44,912 bases of DNA from Acidobacteriota bacterium (GTDB taxonomy: Bacteria; Acidobacteriota; Terriglobia; Acidiferrales; UBA7541). The DNA lies in contig PMTV01000040.1 in NCBI GenBank assembly GCA_003167215.1, forward strand, positions 29,496 to 74,407, read 5' to 3'. Shown here piece by piece: positions 24,612-33,278 of the stretch (its first letter is position 1; every line of letters begins with the position of its first letter). The notes beneath the pieces are model-generated. The model was given only the letters and a program-made list of their open reading frames with translations, searched no databases and was not told where the DNA came from. The translations under genes and the position numbers were made by a program.

Positions 24612-24810
24612 CAATAACGAATGTAACCTTTGCCCGGACGATCAGCTCGGAACCTTTTTCCTTCGACACCCACGCGGATCAAGCGGGGGCGCGCACTGCA
24701 CCCGCACCGCCGAGTGAACAGCTTCGGACTGTCTTAAACAGAAACAATAATTTGACGTCTATCGAACGTACATTGACGCATAATAGCCGCGGGGAAAGGA
24801 GATCCTTACG

Positions 24811-25371
24811 ATGAGAGCGTCAAAGATAACGAGGAACCGTATCGTTGTAGCCCTGGTGTTTTTTGCAGCATTACTGGGTGTTGGCTATGGCGTCCTGCAT
24901 GCGAGTGACAAGCCTCCCATGACCGGAACTGCCGCGCCTGATTTCACCCTGAATTCACAGGAAGGCGCGCCAGTGAACCTGCATGATTATCGCGGAAAGT
25001 GGGTGGTGCTTTATTTTTATCCCAAGGATTTTACGAGCGGCTGCACCACGGAAGCGCATAATTTCCAGCGCGACTTGGCGCAATATCAGGCAAAAGGTGT
25101 AACCATCCTGGGCGTGAGCGCGGATACCGCGGATTCACATAGGAAGTTCTGCACCCAGGAAGGTCTGAACTTCAAGCTTCTGTCCGACGCGGATCATAAA
25201 GTTTCAGAGGAGTACGGTTCCATCATGAACTTGGGCGTGAAAAAGCTGTCTGCCCGGCACACGTTCATCATCAATCCCGGCGGTGTAATCGTGCAGGAAT
25301 TTCTCGATGTGAATCCAGGGAAACACAGCGAAGAGGTGCTAGCCGCGCTGACGGAGTTGCAAAAAACCTAA
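24811..25371 (+). CDS. Peroxiredoxin of the PrxQ/BCP family, membrane anchored or secreted
   Basis: A 186-residue thiol peroxidase. An N-terminal hydrophobic segment (about 11-31) points to export or membrane anchoring. The peroxidatic Cys78 is in the FYPKDFTSGCTTEAHNF box with Thr and Arg partners present. The resolving Cys usual five residues later is absent; instead Cys114 lies 36 residues on in SHRKFC, the spacing seen in the Xanthomonas PrxQ subtype. A GGAGAT ribosome site precedes the ATG. It is divergent from the TetR gene and might be influenced by the same operator, though it lies 200 bases away. Confidence 0.93.
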   Translation: MRASKITRNRIVVALVFFAALLGVGYGVLHASDKPPMTGTAAPDFTLNSQEGAPVNLHDYRGKWVVLYFYPKDFTSGCTTEAHNFQRDLAQYQAKGVTILGVSADTADSHRKFCTQEGLNFKLLSDADHKVSEEYGSIMNLGVKKLSARHTFIINPGGVIVQEFLDVNPGKHSEEVLAALTELQKT

Positions 25372-25425
25372 CCGCGAAGATCGCTCATGGCGGGTCGATC
25401 CGGCCCGGATAGCTCTGCAGGCCGA

Positions 25426-25944
25426 TTAGTTCACATCTGCAGGGTTCGAAGATCGGCGCCGGAAACCCAGGCCGACGGCGAAGAGTCCCGAAACCAGCAT
25501 CAATATCGTGGACGGCTCCGGCACCGAGGACGACTCAGTGACAGTGAGCGTGTACGAGGCTCCCGTCTCAATGTCGAAAAGTTGAAAAACTCCGGTCAAA
25601 AATGTTGGATCAGACTCGCTGCCCGTGTAGAGCTGCGGACCAATCAAATCCGGCAGACACGAGAAAACGCCGTTCAGGCCGCCGAGTTCCGAGGAGTTAA
25701 AGAAAACGACTGTATCCGTCATGGACGTGCCATCGACCATGAGATTGAGGGGATCCATGGTCAAAGCGGTGCCGTTATCAGACCAATCCGGTCCTGAGTC
25801 CATGGAAATTGTGAACGTGGCGGTGGTTGACCCGGAAAGCGTGTAAGTCATCGTATCCGAAGGTGCAGAATCGGCCATCGCAGGAACCGCCGAAAGGAAA
25901 AAGAGAACAGCGAGTATTGCTCCAAGCTTTAGCGGCGACTTCAT
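25426..25944 (-). CDS. PEP-CTERM sorted exoprotein
   Basis: A 172-residue protein with a signal peptide (1-24, VLFFLSAVPAMA-D), a Ser/Thr/Asp-rich beta domain, and a C-terminal PEP-CTERM anchor: VPEPSTILMLVSGLFAVGLG then FRRRS. Such proteins are processed by an exosortase (EpsH-like) and linked to extracellular polysaccharide or the surface. No exosortase gene lies in this window, so it must be elsewhere in the genome. The specific role is unknown. Confidence 0.9.
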   Translation of the reverse strand: MKSPLKLGAILAVLFFLSAVPAMADSAPSDTMTYTLSGSTTATFTISMDSGPDWSDNGTALTMDPLNLMVDGTSMTDTVVFFNSSELGGLNGVFSCLPDLIGPQLYTGSESDPTFLTGVFQLFDIETGASYTLTVTESSSVPEPSTILMLVSGLFAVGLGFRRRSSNPADVN

Positions 25945-26251
25945 ATAGCACCTTTTTGCTCCGCCCCCTCTTTGCAGCGTAATCGCGGTTGCTGCAGGCG
26001 TTACCAGGGATATGGCAATCGCTGTTCCAAACCGGCGCAGTCACAAGTGGCTCAGTCGGTGGGATTTAAAGCCTTTCTCAAAATTGTACACGGAAGTAGT
26101 TTACTAATTGATGTGCGAACACTTCCCATTACTGCCCGTACGGCCCAGCTTCCAAATCGCGCTGGGGCACCAAGAGAATGAGAGGAAAATTGGCCGAAAG
26201 GAAGGCTAATGTGGTCAAATTGGCCACGCGGAATGGAATCGAGGGAGATAT
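25945..26251. other. Intergenic region between divergent genes
   Basis: About 300 bases between the PEP-CTERM gene and the LTxxQ-like gene. I see no RNA gene or repeat; it is somewhat AT-rich at 26070-26115 and should hold both promoters. Confidence 0.5.
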
Positions 26252-26677
26252 ATGAAAAAGTGCCAAGTTTCCGCTGTGATCTTTAGCATTGTTTTCTTTG
26301 GCAGCCTGACGCTCGTCGCGGCCTCGCAGCAGGGGGGCTCGAGTTCGACTCCTGGTGCCGGTACAAGTGCGCGACCGTCGCAAGCCTCACAGGGCGACAG
26401 GGCTGATCCCGATACTCCAGAAGCGGATGATTCGCTGAAGCTGACAGACGACCAGAAGACCCGGATCAAAACCGTTCGCGAGGAAACCCAGGAACAACTC
26501 AAAGCCATGCAGAAGGACAAGACGCTGACCGACGACCAAAGGCAAAAAAAGGCAAAGCAGATAAAAATGGACACGCGCAAGCAAGTGTGGAGCGTCTTGA
26601 CACCAGAGCAGCGCAAGATATGGGCCGATGAGGCTCGTGAGAGACGCGAAGCCAAAACCCACGCAAATCCTCAGTAA
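26252..26677 (+). CDS. Small periplasmic protein, Spy/CpxP (LTxxQ)-like
   Basis: A 141-residue protein with a signal peptide (about 1-24), a Ser/Gly/Pro/Asp-rich linker, and a helical C-terminal half: LTDDQKTRIKTVREETQEQL and, further on, LTPEQRKIWADEARERRE. Repeated LTxxQ-like motifs (LTDDQK, LTDDQR, LTPEQR) are those of the Spy/CpxP chaperone-like group. It probably works as a periplasmic helical chaperone or metal-responsive protein. No regulator is adjacent. Confidence 0.75.
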   Translation: MKKCQVSAVIFSIVFFGSLTLVAASQQGGSSSTPGAGTSARPSQASQGDRADPDTPEADDSLKLTDDQKTRIKTVREETQEQLKAMQKDKTLTDDQRQKKAKQIKMDTRKQVWSVLTPEQRKIWADEARERREAKTHANPQ

Positions 26678-26964
26678 TTCTCGCACTCGATTGCCCAAGA
26701 TTCGGTCTCCAGAACTATCTTCCCTCCCCCAGACGCGATTGGGCGAGCTGAGATTTCCAGCCGACGAATTCCCACTTCTAAGATCAGCCGGGCATTCCGA
26801 CCGGGGAAAAATCCGGCAGGAACTCGCGCGCCGGAAAATCTTTCGTCTAGATGCAAATAACTCTTGCATCGGCTGCAAATATCCGTATTCTGCGAAAGCG
26901 AACTCGCGCCGAATGCGCGCTAGTGAGAGTGCGAGGGTCGCTGAGTGGAGGACGCGACAATAAA

Positions 26965-28383
26965 TTGAGCACGATATCCCTCCCAGCCCAATTCCCTACC
27001 CGGGCGATTTCTCCAGCAAAACGCACTGCCAAGCTGACACTGTGGCCGCTCGTGGCGGCGACATTCTTCATGGTGTCGGGCGGCACTTACGGTACCGAAG
27101 ACATCATCCATGGTGCGGGGTACGGCCTCGGAATTTTGCTGCTGTTGTTGACTCCGCTGGTTTGGAGCCTTCCCACAACTTACATGATCGGCGAGCTGTC
27201 AGCCGCGCTTCCCGCAGAAGGCGGATTCTATGCATGGGTGCGACGGGGACTTGGAAATTTCTGGGGATTTCAAGAGGCGTGGCTCTCCTTGGTTGCCAGC
27301 ATCTTTGACATGGCAATCTATCCCACGCTGTTCGTCGCCTATCTTTCCAGGCTGATTCCGTGGTTTAGCGTGGGACATCGCGGGGTAATGGTGGGGCTAG
27401 CCGTGGTGGCGGCTTGTGCCTTGATGAACATTGCAGGGATTCGAGTGGTGGCGACGACCTCGCTGTGGTTGTTTTTTCTTCTGTCCGCTCCGTTTGTGCT
27501 GATCGTCTTGATCGCTCCGTTGAAGATGGGCGCGCTCGCGAGTGTGACTACCGCTCCGACGACCTCGACTGTGGGTCTTATGGGCGGCCTGCTGATTTGC
27601 ATGTGGAATTATATGGGCTGGGATAACGCTTCAACGATTGCCACCGAAGTGAAGCGTCCCCAAAGAACTTATCCGCGCGCGATGCTGCTCGCGGTCGCGG
27701 TTGTTTCATTGAGCTATGTGGTTCCCTTCGCGGCCATGTGGCTTACGGGTGTTCCATCGTCAGCGTTCGAGACCGGATCGTGGGCTGACCTTGCGGGCAT
27801 GATGGGCGGCTTGGTCGGCGGACCATTGGTTGCTCGAGGGTTCCGAGTGGCGCTGGTGCTGGGCGGAATGATGAGCGCGTTCGGAATGTTCAATGCGCTG
27901 GTGATGAGCTATTCCCGACTTCCGCTGGCCATGGCGCAAGACGGCATGTTGCCGCCCGTATTCGCAAAGTTGCACCCGAAAACTCGTACACCGTGGGTCG
28001 CAATACTGGTTTGCGCGGCGGGTTGGGCCATGTGCCTGGGCTTGGGTTTCGAGCGGCTTGTGACGCTGGATATCCTCCTTTACGGGATGAGCCTGACGCT
28101 CGAGTTCGTAGCCCTGGTTGCACTTCGTATCAAGGAGCCGAATCTGCGCCGGCCGTTTCGCGTTCCCGGCGGGCTGCCTGGGGCCGCGCTGCTGGGGGTA
28201 TGTCCTGTATTGCTTCTGGGTTTCGCCATGGTTCACAGTGAGTCCGAGCAAATCTGGGGTATGAGTGCGCTGGTCTTTGGCGCTCTGCTCATTACCGGCG
28301 GATTCTTAGCTTACTGGGCGCAATCAGCGGTCCGAAAAAACGGTTGGGTGGCCACCGCGATCAAGCAACGCAAGGCTGCGTAG
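26965..28383 (+). CDS. APC-family amino acid permease
   Basis: A polytopic transporter of about 472 residues from the TTG at 26965 (LSTISLPAQFPTRA); a GGAGG lies 13 bases before it. A frame extends to ATG 26851, but the added residues are Arg-rich and lack family similarity. Family motifs are LWPLVAATFFMVSGGTYGTE, FYAWVRRGLGNFWGFQEAW and the WNYMGWDNASTIATEVKRPQ segment, with about 12 transmembrane helices. It belongs to the basic/neutral amino acid permease type (APC superfamily 2.A.3); the substrate is not known. It is followed by the GMC oxidoreductase gene 88 bases on. Confidence 0.9.
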   Translation: MSTISLPAQFPTRAISPAKRTAKLTLWPLVAATFFMVSGGTYGTEDIIHGAGYGLGILLLLLTPLVWSLPTTYMIGELSAALPAEGGFYAWVRRGLGNFWGFQEAWLSLVASIFDMAIYPTLFVAYLSRLIPWFSVGHRGVMVGLAVVAACALMNIAGIRVVATTSLWLFFLLSAPFVLIVLIAPLKMGALASVTTAPTTSTVGLMGGLLICMWNYMGWDNASTIATEVKRPQRTYPRAMLLAVAVVSLSYVVPFAAMWLTGVPSSAFETGSWADLAGMMGGLVGGPLVARGFRVALVLGGMMSAFGMFNALVMSYSRLPLAMAQDGMLPPVFAKLHPKTRTPWVAILVCAAGWAMCLGLGFERLVTLDILLYGMSLTLEFVALVALRIKEPNLRRPFRVPGGLPGAALLGVCPVLLLGFAMVHSESEQIWGMSALVFGALLITGGFLAYWAQSAVRKNGWVATAIKQRKAA

Positions 28384-28471
28384 AATTCTGCCTTGGCATT
28401 TCTCAAGATCAACTCTCGCCTGTAAGTTATTGCTGCGGACTGCCTTGTAATCATCTAATCTCGCGGCGGCC

Positions 28472-30058
28472 ATGCCGAACCGAACTAAATCTTACGATTA
28501 CATCATTGTCGGAGCTGGGTCGGCCGGGTGCGTTCTGGCCGCACGATTGACGGAAGATCCGCAAGTACGCGTCCTGCTGCTCGAAGCCGGAGGAGCCGGC
28601 ACGCCGAAGGAATCAAAAATCCCCGCGGCGTTCTCGAAATTATATAAAACTGCAGTTGACTGGAATTATTCCACTGAACCCGAACCACATTTGAATGCGC
28701 GGCAACTTTATTGGCCGCGCGGCAAAATGCTGGGCGGGTCGAGTTCGATCAACGCCATGATTTACATTCGCGGGAACGCCGTCGATTACGATCATTGGAA
28801 AAGCTTGGGGAACGTCGGCTGGGGATTTGCGGATGTGCTTTCCTACTTCAAAAAGTCCGAGAACCAAGAGCGCGGTGCTTCGAGATATCACGGCACCGGC
28901 GGTCCGGTTAATGTCGCGGACCTTCGTTATGTGAATCCTCTTACGCGGGCATTTCTATCAGCAGCGCGCGAGCTGGGGGTCCCCAGCAATTCGGATTTCA
29001 ATGCCGAGGCGCAAGACGGCGCCGGTTTGTATCAAGTGACGCAGAAGAACGGCAAGCGGCACAGTGCGGCTGACGCGTATCTGAAGCCTTCCCTTCATCG
29101 CGAGAACCTCTCCGTTTTAACCGGCGCGCACGTTTTGCGATTGCTGATCGAAAAAGGGCGAGCTCTGGGAGTTGGCTACGTTTGCGACGGTGTTAAGGAG
29201 GAAGCGCGTGCCGATGGCGAAGTGATCCTTTCGGGCGGGACGATCAATTCGCCCCAGTTGTTGCTGCTCTCGGGCGTGGGCCCGGCGGGCGAGCTCGGAA
29301 AAGTGGGCGTGCAGACGGCCCACGATCTGCCGGGTGTCGGCAAGAATCTTCAGGATCATGTGATGGTCTCGACCGGTTATCTCTGCACCAAGCCGGTGAG
29401 CCTGGCCAGCGCCGAGTCGCTGCCAAACCTCCTGCGGTATTTTCTTTTTAAGCGGGGGCCGCTTGTATCAAATGTTGCGGAAGCTGGCATGTTTTTGCGC
29501 ACGAACACCGAGCGCATTGAACCGGACCTGCAACTTCTGTTCGGGCCGGCGTATTACGTGAACCACGGACTGACTCCGCGCGCGGAACATTGTTTCGGTT
29601 TCGGGCCTACTCTGATAGCGCCGGAAAGCCGCGGCGAAATTTCCTTGCGTTCAGCGAACGCGCTGGAGCCGCCTGCTATTCGCGCGAACTATCTTTCGAC
29701 GGAAGCAGACATGCGGATCATCGTCCACGGGGTCCGGCTTTCGCGACAGCTCGCGCACTCAAAGGCGTTCGAAACTTACTGCGGGGAGGAATTGCATCCC
29801 GGCGCGAAAGCGAAGAGCGACGCCGACATTTCGGACTTCGTACGCAACGAAGCCGAGACGCTTTACCATCCCGTTGGCACCTGCAAGATGGGAAACGACT
29901 CCATGGCGGTGGTGGATGCGCGGTTGCGAGTTCGCGGAATCGAAAAATTGCGGGTGGTGGATGCTTCTGTGATGCCGCGGATCATCGCCGGCAATACAAA
30001 TGCCCCCACAATAATGATCGCCGAGAAAGCTGCCGACATGATTCGGGAAGATGCCTAA
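28472..30058 (+). CDS. GMC-family FAD-dependent oxidoreductase (choline dehydrogenase-like)
   Basis: A 528-residue flavoenzyme. The FAD-binding GAGSAGCVLAARL motif is at 14-26, with the GMC signature GKMLGGSSSINAMIYIRGNA around 84-103 and the second signature SGGTINSPQLLLLSGVG. The catalytic pair is His466 (LYHPVGTCKMG) and Asn510 (NTNAPTIMIAEKAADMI). It oxidises an alcohol group; choline, glucose-type or aryl alcohol substrates are all possible. The gene overlaps the next gene by eight bases. The position beside an amino acid permease is suggestive but not proof of a joint pathway. Confidence 0.93.
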   Translation: MPNRTKSYDYIIVGAGSAGCVLAARLTEDPQVRVLLLEAGGAGTPKESKIPAAFSKLYKTAVDWNYSTEPEPHLNARQLYWPRGKMLGGSSSINAMIYIRGNAVDYDHWKSLGNVGWGFADVLSYFKKSENQERGASRYHGTGGPVNVADLRYVNPLTRAFLSAARELGVPSNSDFNAEAQDGAGLYQVTQKNGKRHSAADAYLKPSLHRENLSVLTGAHVLRLLIEKGRALGVGYVCDGVKEEARADGEVILSGGTINSPQLLLLSGVGPAGELGKVGVQTAHDLPGVGKNLQDHVMVSTGYLCTKPVSLASAESLPNLLRYFLFKRGPLVSNVAEAGMFLRTNTERIEPDLQLLFGPAYYVNHGLTPRAEHCFGFGPTLIAPESRGEISLRSANALEPPAIRANYLSTEADMRIIVHGVRLSRQLAHSKAFETYCGEELHPGAKAKSDADISDFVRNEAETLYHPVGTCKMGNDSMAVVDARLRVRGIEKLRVVDASVMPRIIAGNTNAPTIMIAEKAADMIREDA

Positions 30059-30989
30059 TCGTCAGCGTCCAGCCTTCTTCAGGACTGTACCCTTCTTCAT
30101 TTCTGCTATTCTCTTTCGCGTGCGAAATTCGTTTCGATTCACAGCTCTTCTCCTTGTGGCAAGCGCTTCCGCCTTGATCGCACGTCCGCAGCTCAGCCTG
30201 CCGGTGTTGCGAGCGGCGACGCAGTTGTCACCGCAACAAATTCAGCAACCGACGCCAGGTCCACCGCAAGCTGTGCCGGCACAGACTGGCTCCCAACAAA
30301 TTGCGCCACCAACGCCAACACATGTGGGGCCCGTAATCGTGCTGGACCCAGCGCATGGCGGAATAGACAATGGAGCGCGCGGCCAAAGTGGAGTGGTAGA
30401 AAAGGATTTGGTGCTGCTGTTCGCACGAACTGCGCGTCTCGCGCTGGAGCGCGAGGGTTTTCGAGTGGTAATGACGCGAAACGATGACTCAGACCCGTCC
30501 TACGATGATCGTGCGGCGCTCGCCAATTCCTATCGCGATGTGATTTTCGTCAGCTTCCACATTTCCTCCACCGGAGCGCTTCACACCGCCCGCGCTTATT
30601 TTTATCAGTTCCCGGACATCATTCCGACCACAGCGGGCTCCAATACCAGCGTACCTTCTACGCCTTCTCGTCCTGCAAGAGCACCGGGCTTGGTCGCTTG
30701 GGAGGAGGCGCAGCGTCCATACAGGGACGCAAGTCATCACCTCGGAGATGTGCTGCAGGCAGATTTGGCACAACGATTTCCGGGGTCTCCAAGCGCGCCT
30801 TCCGCGGCGGCGGTGCGGGTATTACGTTCCGTGGGGGCGCCTGCGGTTGCAGTCGAAATCTCAAGCGTGACCGTCTCCGATCCGAACGAACTGGTGGCAA
30901 TGGCGGCACCGGTCTCCACCGCAATCGTCCACGCGATTGTTGCCTCGCGACAGGCTGCCGGCTCGACGGCCGCTCCGGAGGCGAGATAA
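30051..30989 (+). CDS. N-acetylmuramoyl-L-alanine amidase (Amidase_3)
   Basis: A 312-residue periplasmic enzyme cleaving the peptide from peptidoglycan glycan. The N terminus has a hydrophobic export segment (about 30-44) and a Pro/Gln-rich linker. The Amidase_3 zinc motifs are VIVLDPAHGGIDNGARG, EKDLVLLFARTARLAL, VSFHISS and the late Glu in AVEISSV. The start ATG at 30051 overlaps the GMC gene; an in-frame GTG at 30120 gives a more typical signal peptide and is a real alternative. Its stop overlaps the GerMN start (TAATG), so the two are coupled. Confidence 0.9.
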   Translation: MPNRQRPAFFRTVPFFISAILFRVRNSFRFTALLLVASASALIARPQLSLPVLRAATQLSPQQIQQPTPGPPQAVPAQTGSQQIAPPTPTHVGPVIVLDPAHGGIDNGARGQSGVVEKDLVLLFARTARLALEREGFRVVMTRNDDSDPSYDDRAALANSYRDVIFVSFHISSTGALHTARAYFYQFPDIIPTTAGSNTSVPSTPSRPARAPGLVAWEEAQRPYRDASHHLGDVLQADLAQRFPGSPSAPSAAAVRVLRSVGAPAVAVEISSVTVSDPNELVAMAAPVSTAIVHAIVASRQAAGSTAAPEAR

Positions 30990-31627
30990 TGCCGCGTAAC
31001 CTGAGAATCACGCTGGCGATTTTGGCCGTAGCTGTGCTGATCGGGTTGATCAGTTTGCGCGGCTTGCATCGACGTCTCCAGGGATTATCCCAAGGTACGA
31101 CGACCGAAGAGCAAGCGAGACGCGAACTTCTGGCACCGGGGATTTCGACGCCGACCGACGCGAAAGTCCAAACAAGAATCTACTGGGCGGCAGGTCCCGA
31201 CAAAGTTGCGCCAGTGCAGGTGGCCATGGCTCTCTCGGCTGACCCCGCGCAGCGCGCCAAGCAAGTGTTGAACGAGCTCATCGAAAACCCGCCCGCCGCA
31301 GATCAAGGCACAATTCCCGCGGACACAGTGCTCCTCGGCTTCTACGTGCTCCCGGACGGTACGGCTATCGCGGACTTTTCCGATGCGCTGGCTTCGGAAA
31401 CACCGTCTGGGATATTGAGCGAGGAAATGGCCGTCGATTCCATCCGGCTTACGCTGGAAAATAATGTCCCGGGACTCAGCCGTCTGAAAATTTTGATTCA
31501 CGGCCAGGAGGTGGACACTCTGGCCGGGCACATCGATTTGACCGGCTTTTTCGATCTAAACCCTCCGAGCGCTCGACTTCCGGTGTCATCTGCAAGCGCT
31601 GCAGCGCAACGCAGCAACCAAAAGTGA
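30989..31627 (+). CDS. GerMN-domain envelope protein
   Basis: A 212-residue protein from ATG 30989 with a GGAGG site 7 bases upstream. It has an N-terminal transmembrane segment (about 6-25, ITLAILAVAVLIGLISLRG) and a GerMN domain at about 60-190 (IYWAAGPDKVAPVQ, LNELIENPPAADQGTIP, VDSIRLTLENNVPGLSRLK). GerMN domains occur in sporulation GerM but also in non-sporulating bacteria near cell-wall enzymes. The TAATG overlap with the amidase supports a joint role, perhaps binding peptidoglycan at division. Confidence 0.88.
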   Translation: MPRNLRITLAILAVAVLIGLISLRGLHRRLQGLSQGTTTEEQARRELLAPGISTPTDAKVQTRIYWAAGPDKVAPVQVAMALSADPAQRAKQVLNELIENPPAADQGTIPADTVLLGFYVLPDGTAIADFSDALASETPSGILSEEMAVDSIRLTLENNVPGLSRLKILIHGQEVDTLAGHIDLTGFFDLNPPSARLPVSSASAAAQRSNQK

Positions 31628-31807
31628 GGTTTGTCCTCGATACGACCTCTCGCACGAAAACCCATTGAAAGGATTGAGTTCTACGGATACCAGCGCATGG
31701 GTTAGTTTTGTTTCCGGGATGTGTTGACACTCGCCCCTGCAGTGGTCAAACTTACTAACGCAGGTTCCATCCATCCTGGCTTTCAATCTCACAGAGGAGA
31801 TTTCATC

Positions 31808-32545
31808 TTGCGAACAGACGGACGCGCCGTCGATCAATTGCGGCCGGTGAAAATCACGCCGGACTTTATTCCACACGCGGAAGGAAGCGCGTTGATTGAA
31901 GCGGGACAGACACGCGTGATCGTAACAGCGACGGTAGAAGACGGTGTGCCGGGCTTCTTGAAAGGTTCGGGCAAAGGCTGGGTGACAGGTGAATACGGAA
32001 TGCTGCCACGCTCGACCGAGAACCGAACCCCACGGGAATCCAGCCGCGGCCGCCAATCGGGCCGAACGCTGGAAATTCAACGGATGATCGGGCGAACGCT
32101 TCGAGCGGTGACGGATTTAAAAGCGTTGGGCGAGCGAACCGTATGGATCGATTGCGACGTGATCCAGGCCGACGGAGGCACGCGCACTGCCTCGGTTACG
32201 GGAGCCTTTGTCGCGCTGGCTCTATCCCTGGAACGAATGGTCGCGGGCGGGATGCTGCGCCGAGTGCCGCTGAAGGATTCGCTGGCAGCCACCAGTGTGG
32301 GAATCGTGGAAGACGAATTGCTGCTCGATCTCGCCTATGAAGAAGATTCTCGCGCGCAAGTGGATATGAACGTGGTGATGACCGGCAGCGGAGAGTTCGT
32401 TGAAGTGCAGGCGAGCGCCGAGGGACGTCCGTACACCCAGCGCGAACTGGAGTTGCTGCTTGCATTGGCCGCGGGCGGAATCCGCAAACTTACGCAGGCG
32501 CAGAATGAATTGCTGCACATGAATTTCGCGGGTCATGTGCGGTAG
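31808..32545 (+). CDS. rph: Ribonuclease PH
   Basis: The TTG at 31808 (LRTDGRAVDQLRPVKI) has a GAGGAGA ribosome site 7-13 bases upstream and gives 245 residues, the usual family length; a longer frame to 31721 is unlikely. The phosphorolytic 3'-exonuclease trims tRNA 3' ends. Motifs include EGSALIEAGQTRVIVTATVE, GWVTGEYGMLPRST, GRTLRAVTDLKALGERT and IDCDVIQADGGTRTASVTGA, all intact. It is followed after 29 bases by rdgB, a pairing conserved in many bacteria. Confidence 0.96.
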   Translation: MRTDGRAVDQLRPVKITPDFIPHAEGSALIEAGQTRVIVTATVEDGVPGFLKGSGKGWVTGEYGMLPRSTENRTPRESSRGRQSGRTLEIQRMIGRTLRAVTDLKALGERTVWIDCDVIQADGGTRTASVTGAFVALALSLERMVAGGMLRRVPLKDSLAATSVGIVEDELLLDLAYEEDSRAQVDMNVVMTGSGEFVEVQASAEGRPYTQRELELLLALAAGGIRKLTQAQNELLHMNFAGHVR

Positions 32546-32574
32546 CGGCGCTGCATGCCGGCGGTACCGTATTC

Positions 32575-33162
32575 ATGAAGTTCCTCCTAGCGTCATCCAA
32601 TCCAGGCAAATTGCGAGAATACCGCGAGCTTGCTAACGATGCCGGGGTCGAGTTGGATGAGATGCCAAATTTCAGGGAGATCGAAGCCTTCGACGAATCC
32701 GCTCCGACGTTTGCTGAAAATGCGGCGGGCAAAGCAATTCACTACAGCCGGTTCAGCGCCGCAACCATCCTTGCCGACGATTCAGGTTTGGTAGTCCCGG
32801 CGCTCAATGGCGCGCCCGGAGTTCACTCCGCGCGTTATGCAGGACCAAATGCAAGCGACGAGGACCGAATCCGCAAGCTGCTCGGAGAGATGGCAGGAAA
32901 AACGGCTGATCAGCGGCGTGCCAAGTTTATTTGCGTTACCGCAATTGCCAGGCAAGGCCGGGTTCTCACCATCGCTTCCGATTTCGCGCAGGGTCTGCTA
33001 ACTGAGAGGCCGCGCGGCAAAGATGGGTTCGGCTATGACCCGATTTTTCTGTTTCAGGAACTCGATCGCACGTACGCTGAGCTCACGCGCAAAGAGAAAA
33101 ACGTTTATAGCCACCGTGGAAAGGCTTTCAGGAAGATGCTGTCACTGGTGGCGGGGAGTTAA
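32575..33162 (+). CDS. rdgB: XTP/dITP diphosphatase (HAM1/RdgB)
   Basis: A 195-residue nucleotide-sanitising pyrophosphatase that hydrolyses dITP and XTP. Motifs: LLASSNPGKLREY at 4-16, FAENAAGKA, ILADDSGLVVPALNGAPGVHSARYA-type core (ADDSGL at about 66-71) and RPRGKDGFGYDPIF, with the closing SHRGKAF. Length and order are normal. It follows rph in the same direction and is probably co-transcribed. Confidence 0.96.
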   Translation: MKFLLASSNPGKLREYRELANDAGVELDEMPNFREIEAFDESAPTFAENAAGKAIHYSRFSAATILADDSGLVVPALNGAPGVHSARYAGPNASDEDRIRKLLGEMAGKTADQRRAKFICVTAIARQGRVLTIASDFAQGLLTERPRGKDGFGYDPIFLFQELDRTYAELTRKEKNVYSHRGKAFRKMLSLVAGS

Positions 33163-33278
33163 GTTGCCACCTTTTTGCGATAGCCGCATCTAACCTATCT
33201 GCTCCGTCAATATGCTTGCTTTCGCACAGCCGACGGGGCTACAAAGTAAACTCGTCTTTTTTCTTCCGAGGTGATTCC

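Noticed and set aside
26332-26362. tRNA T-arm-like GAGTTCGACTCCTGG sequence
   Set aside because: It lies inside a supported coding sequence and has no acceptor or anticodon partner.
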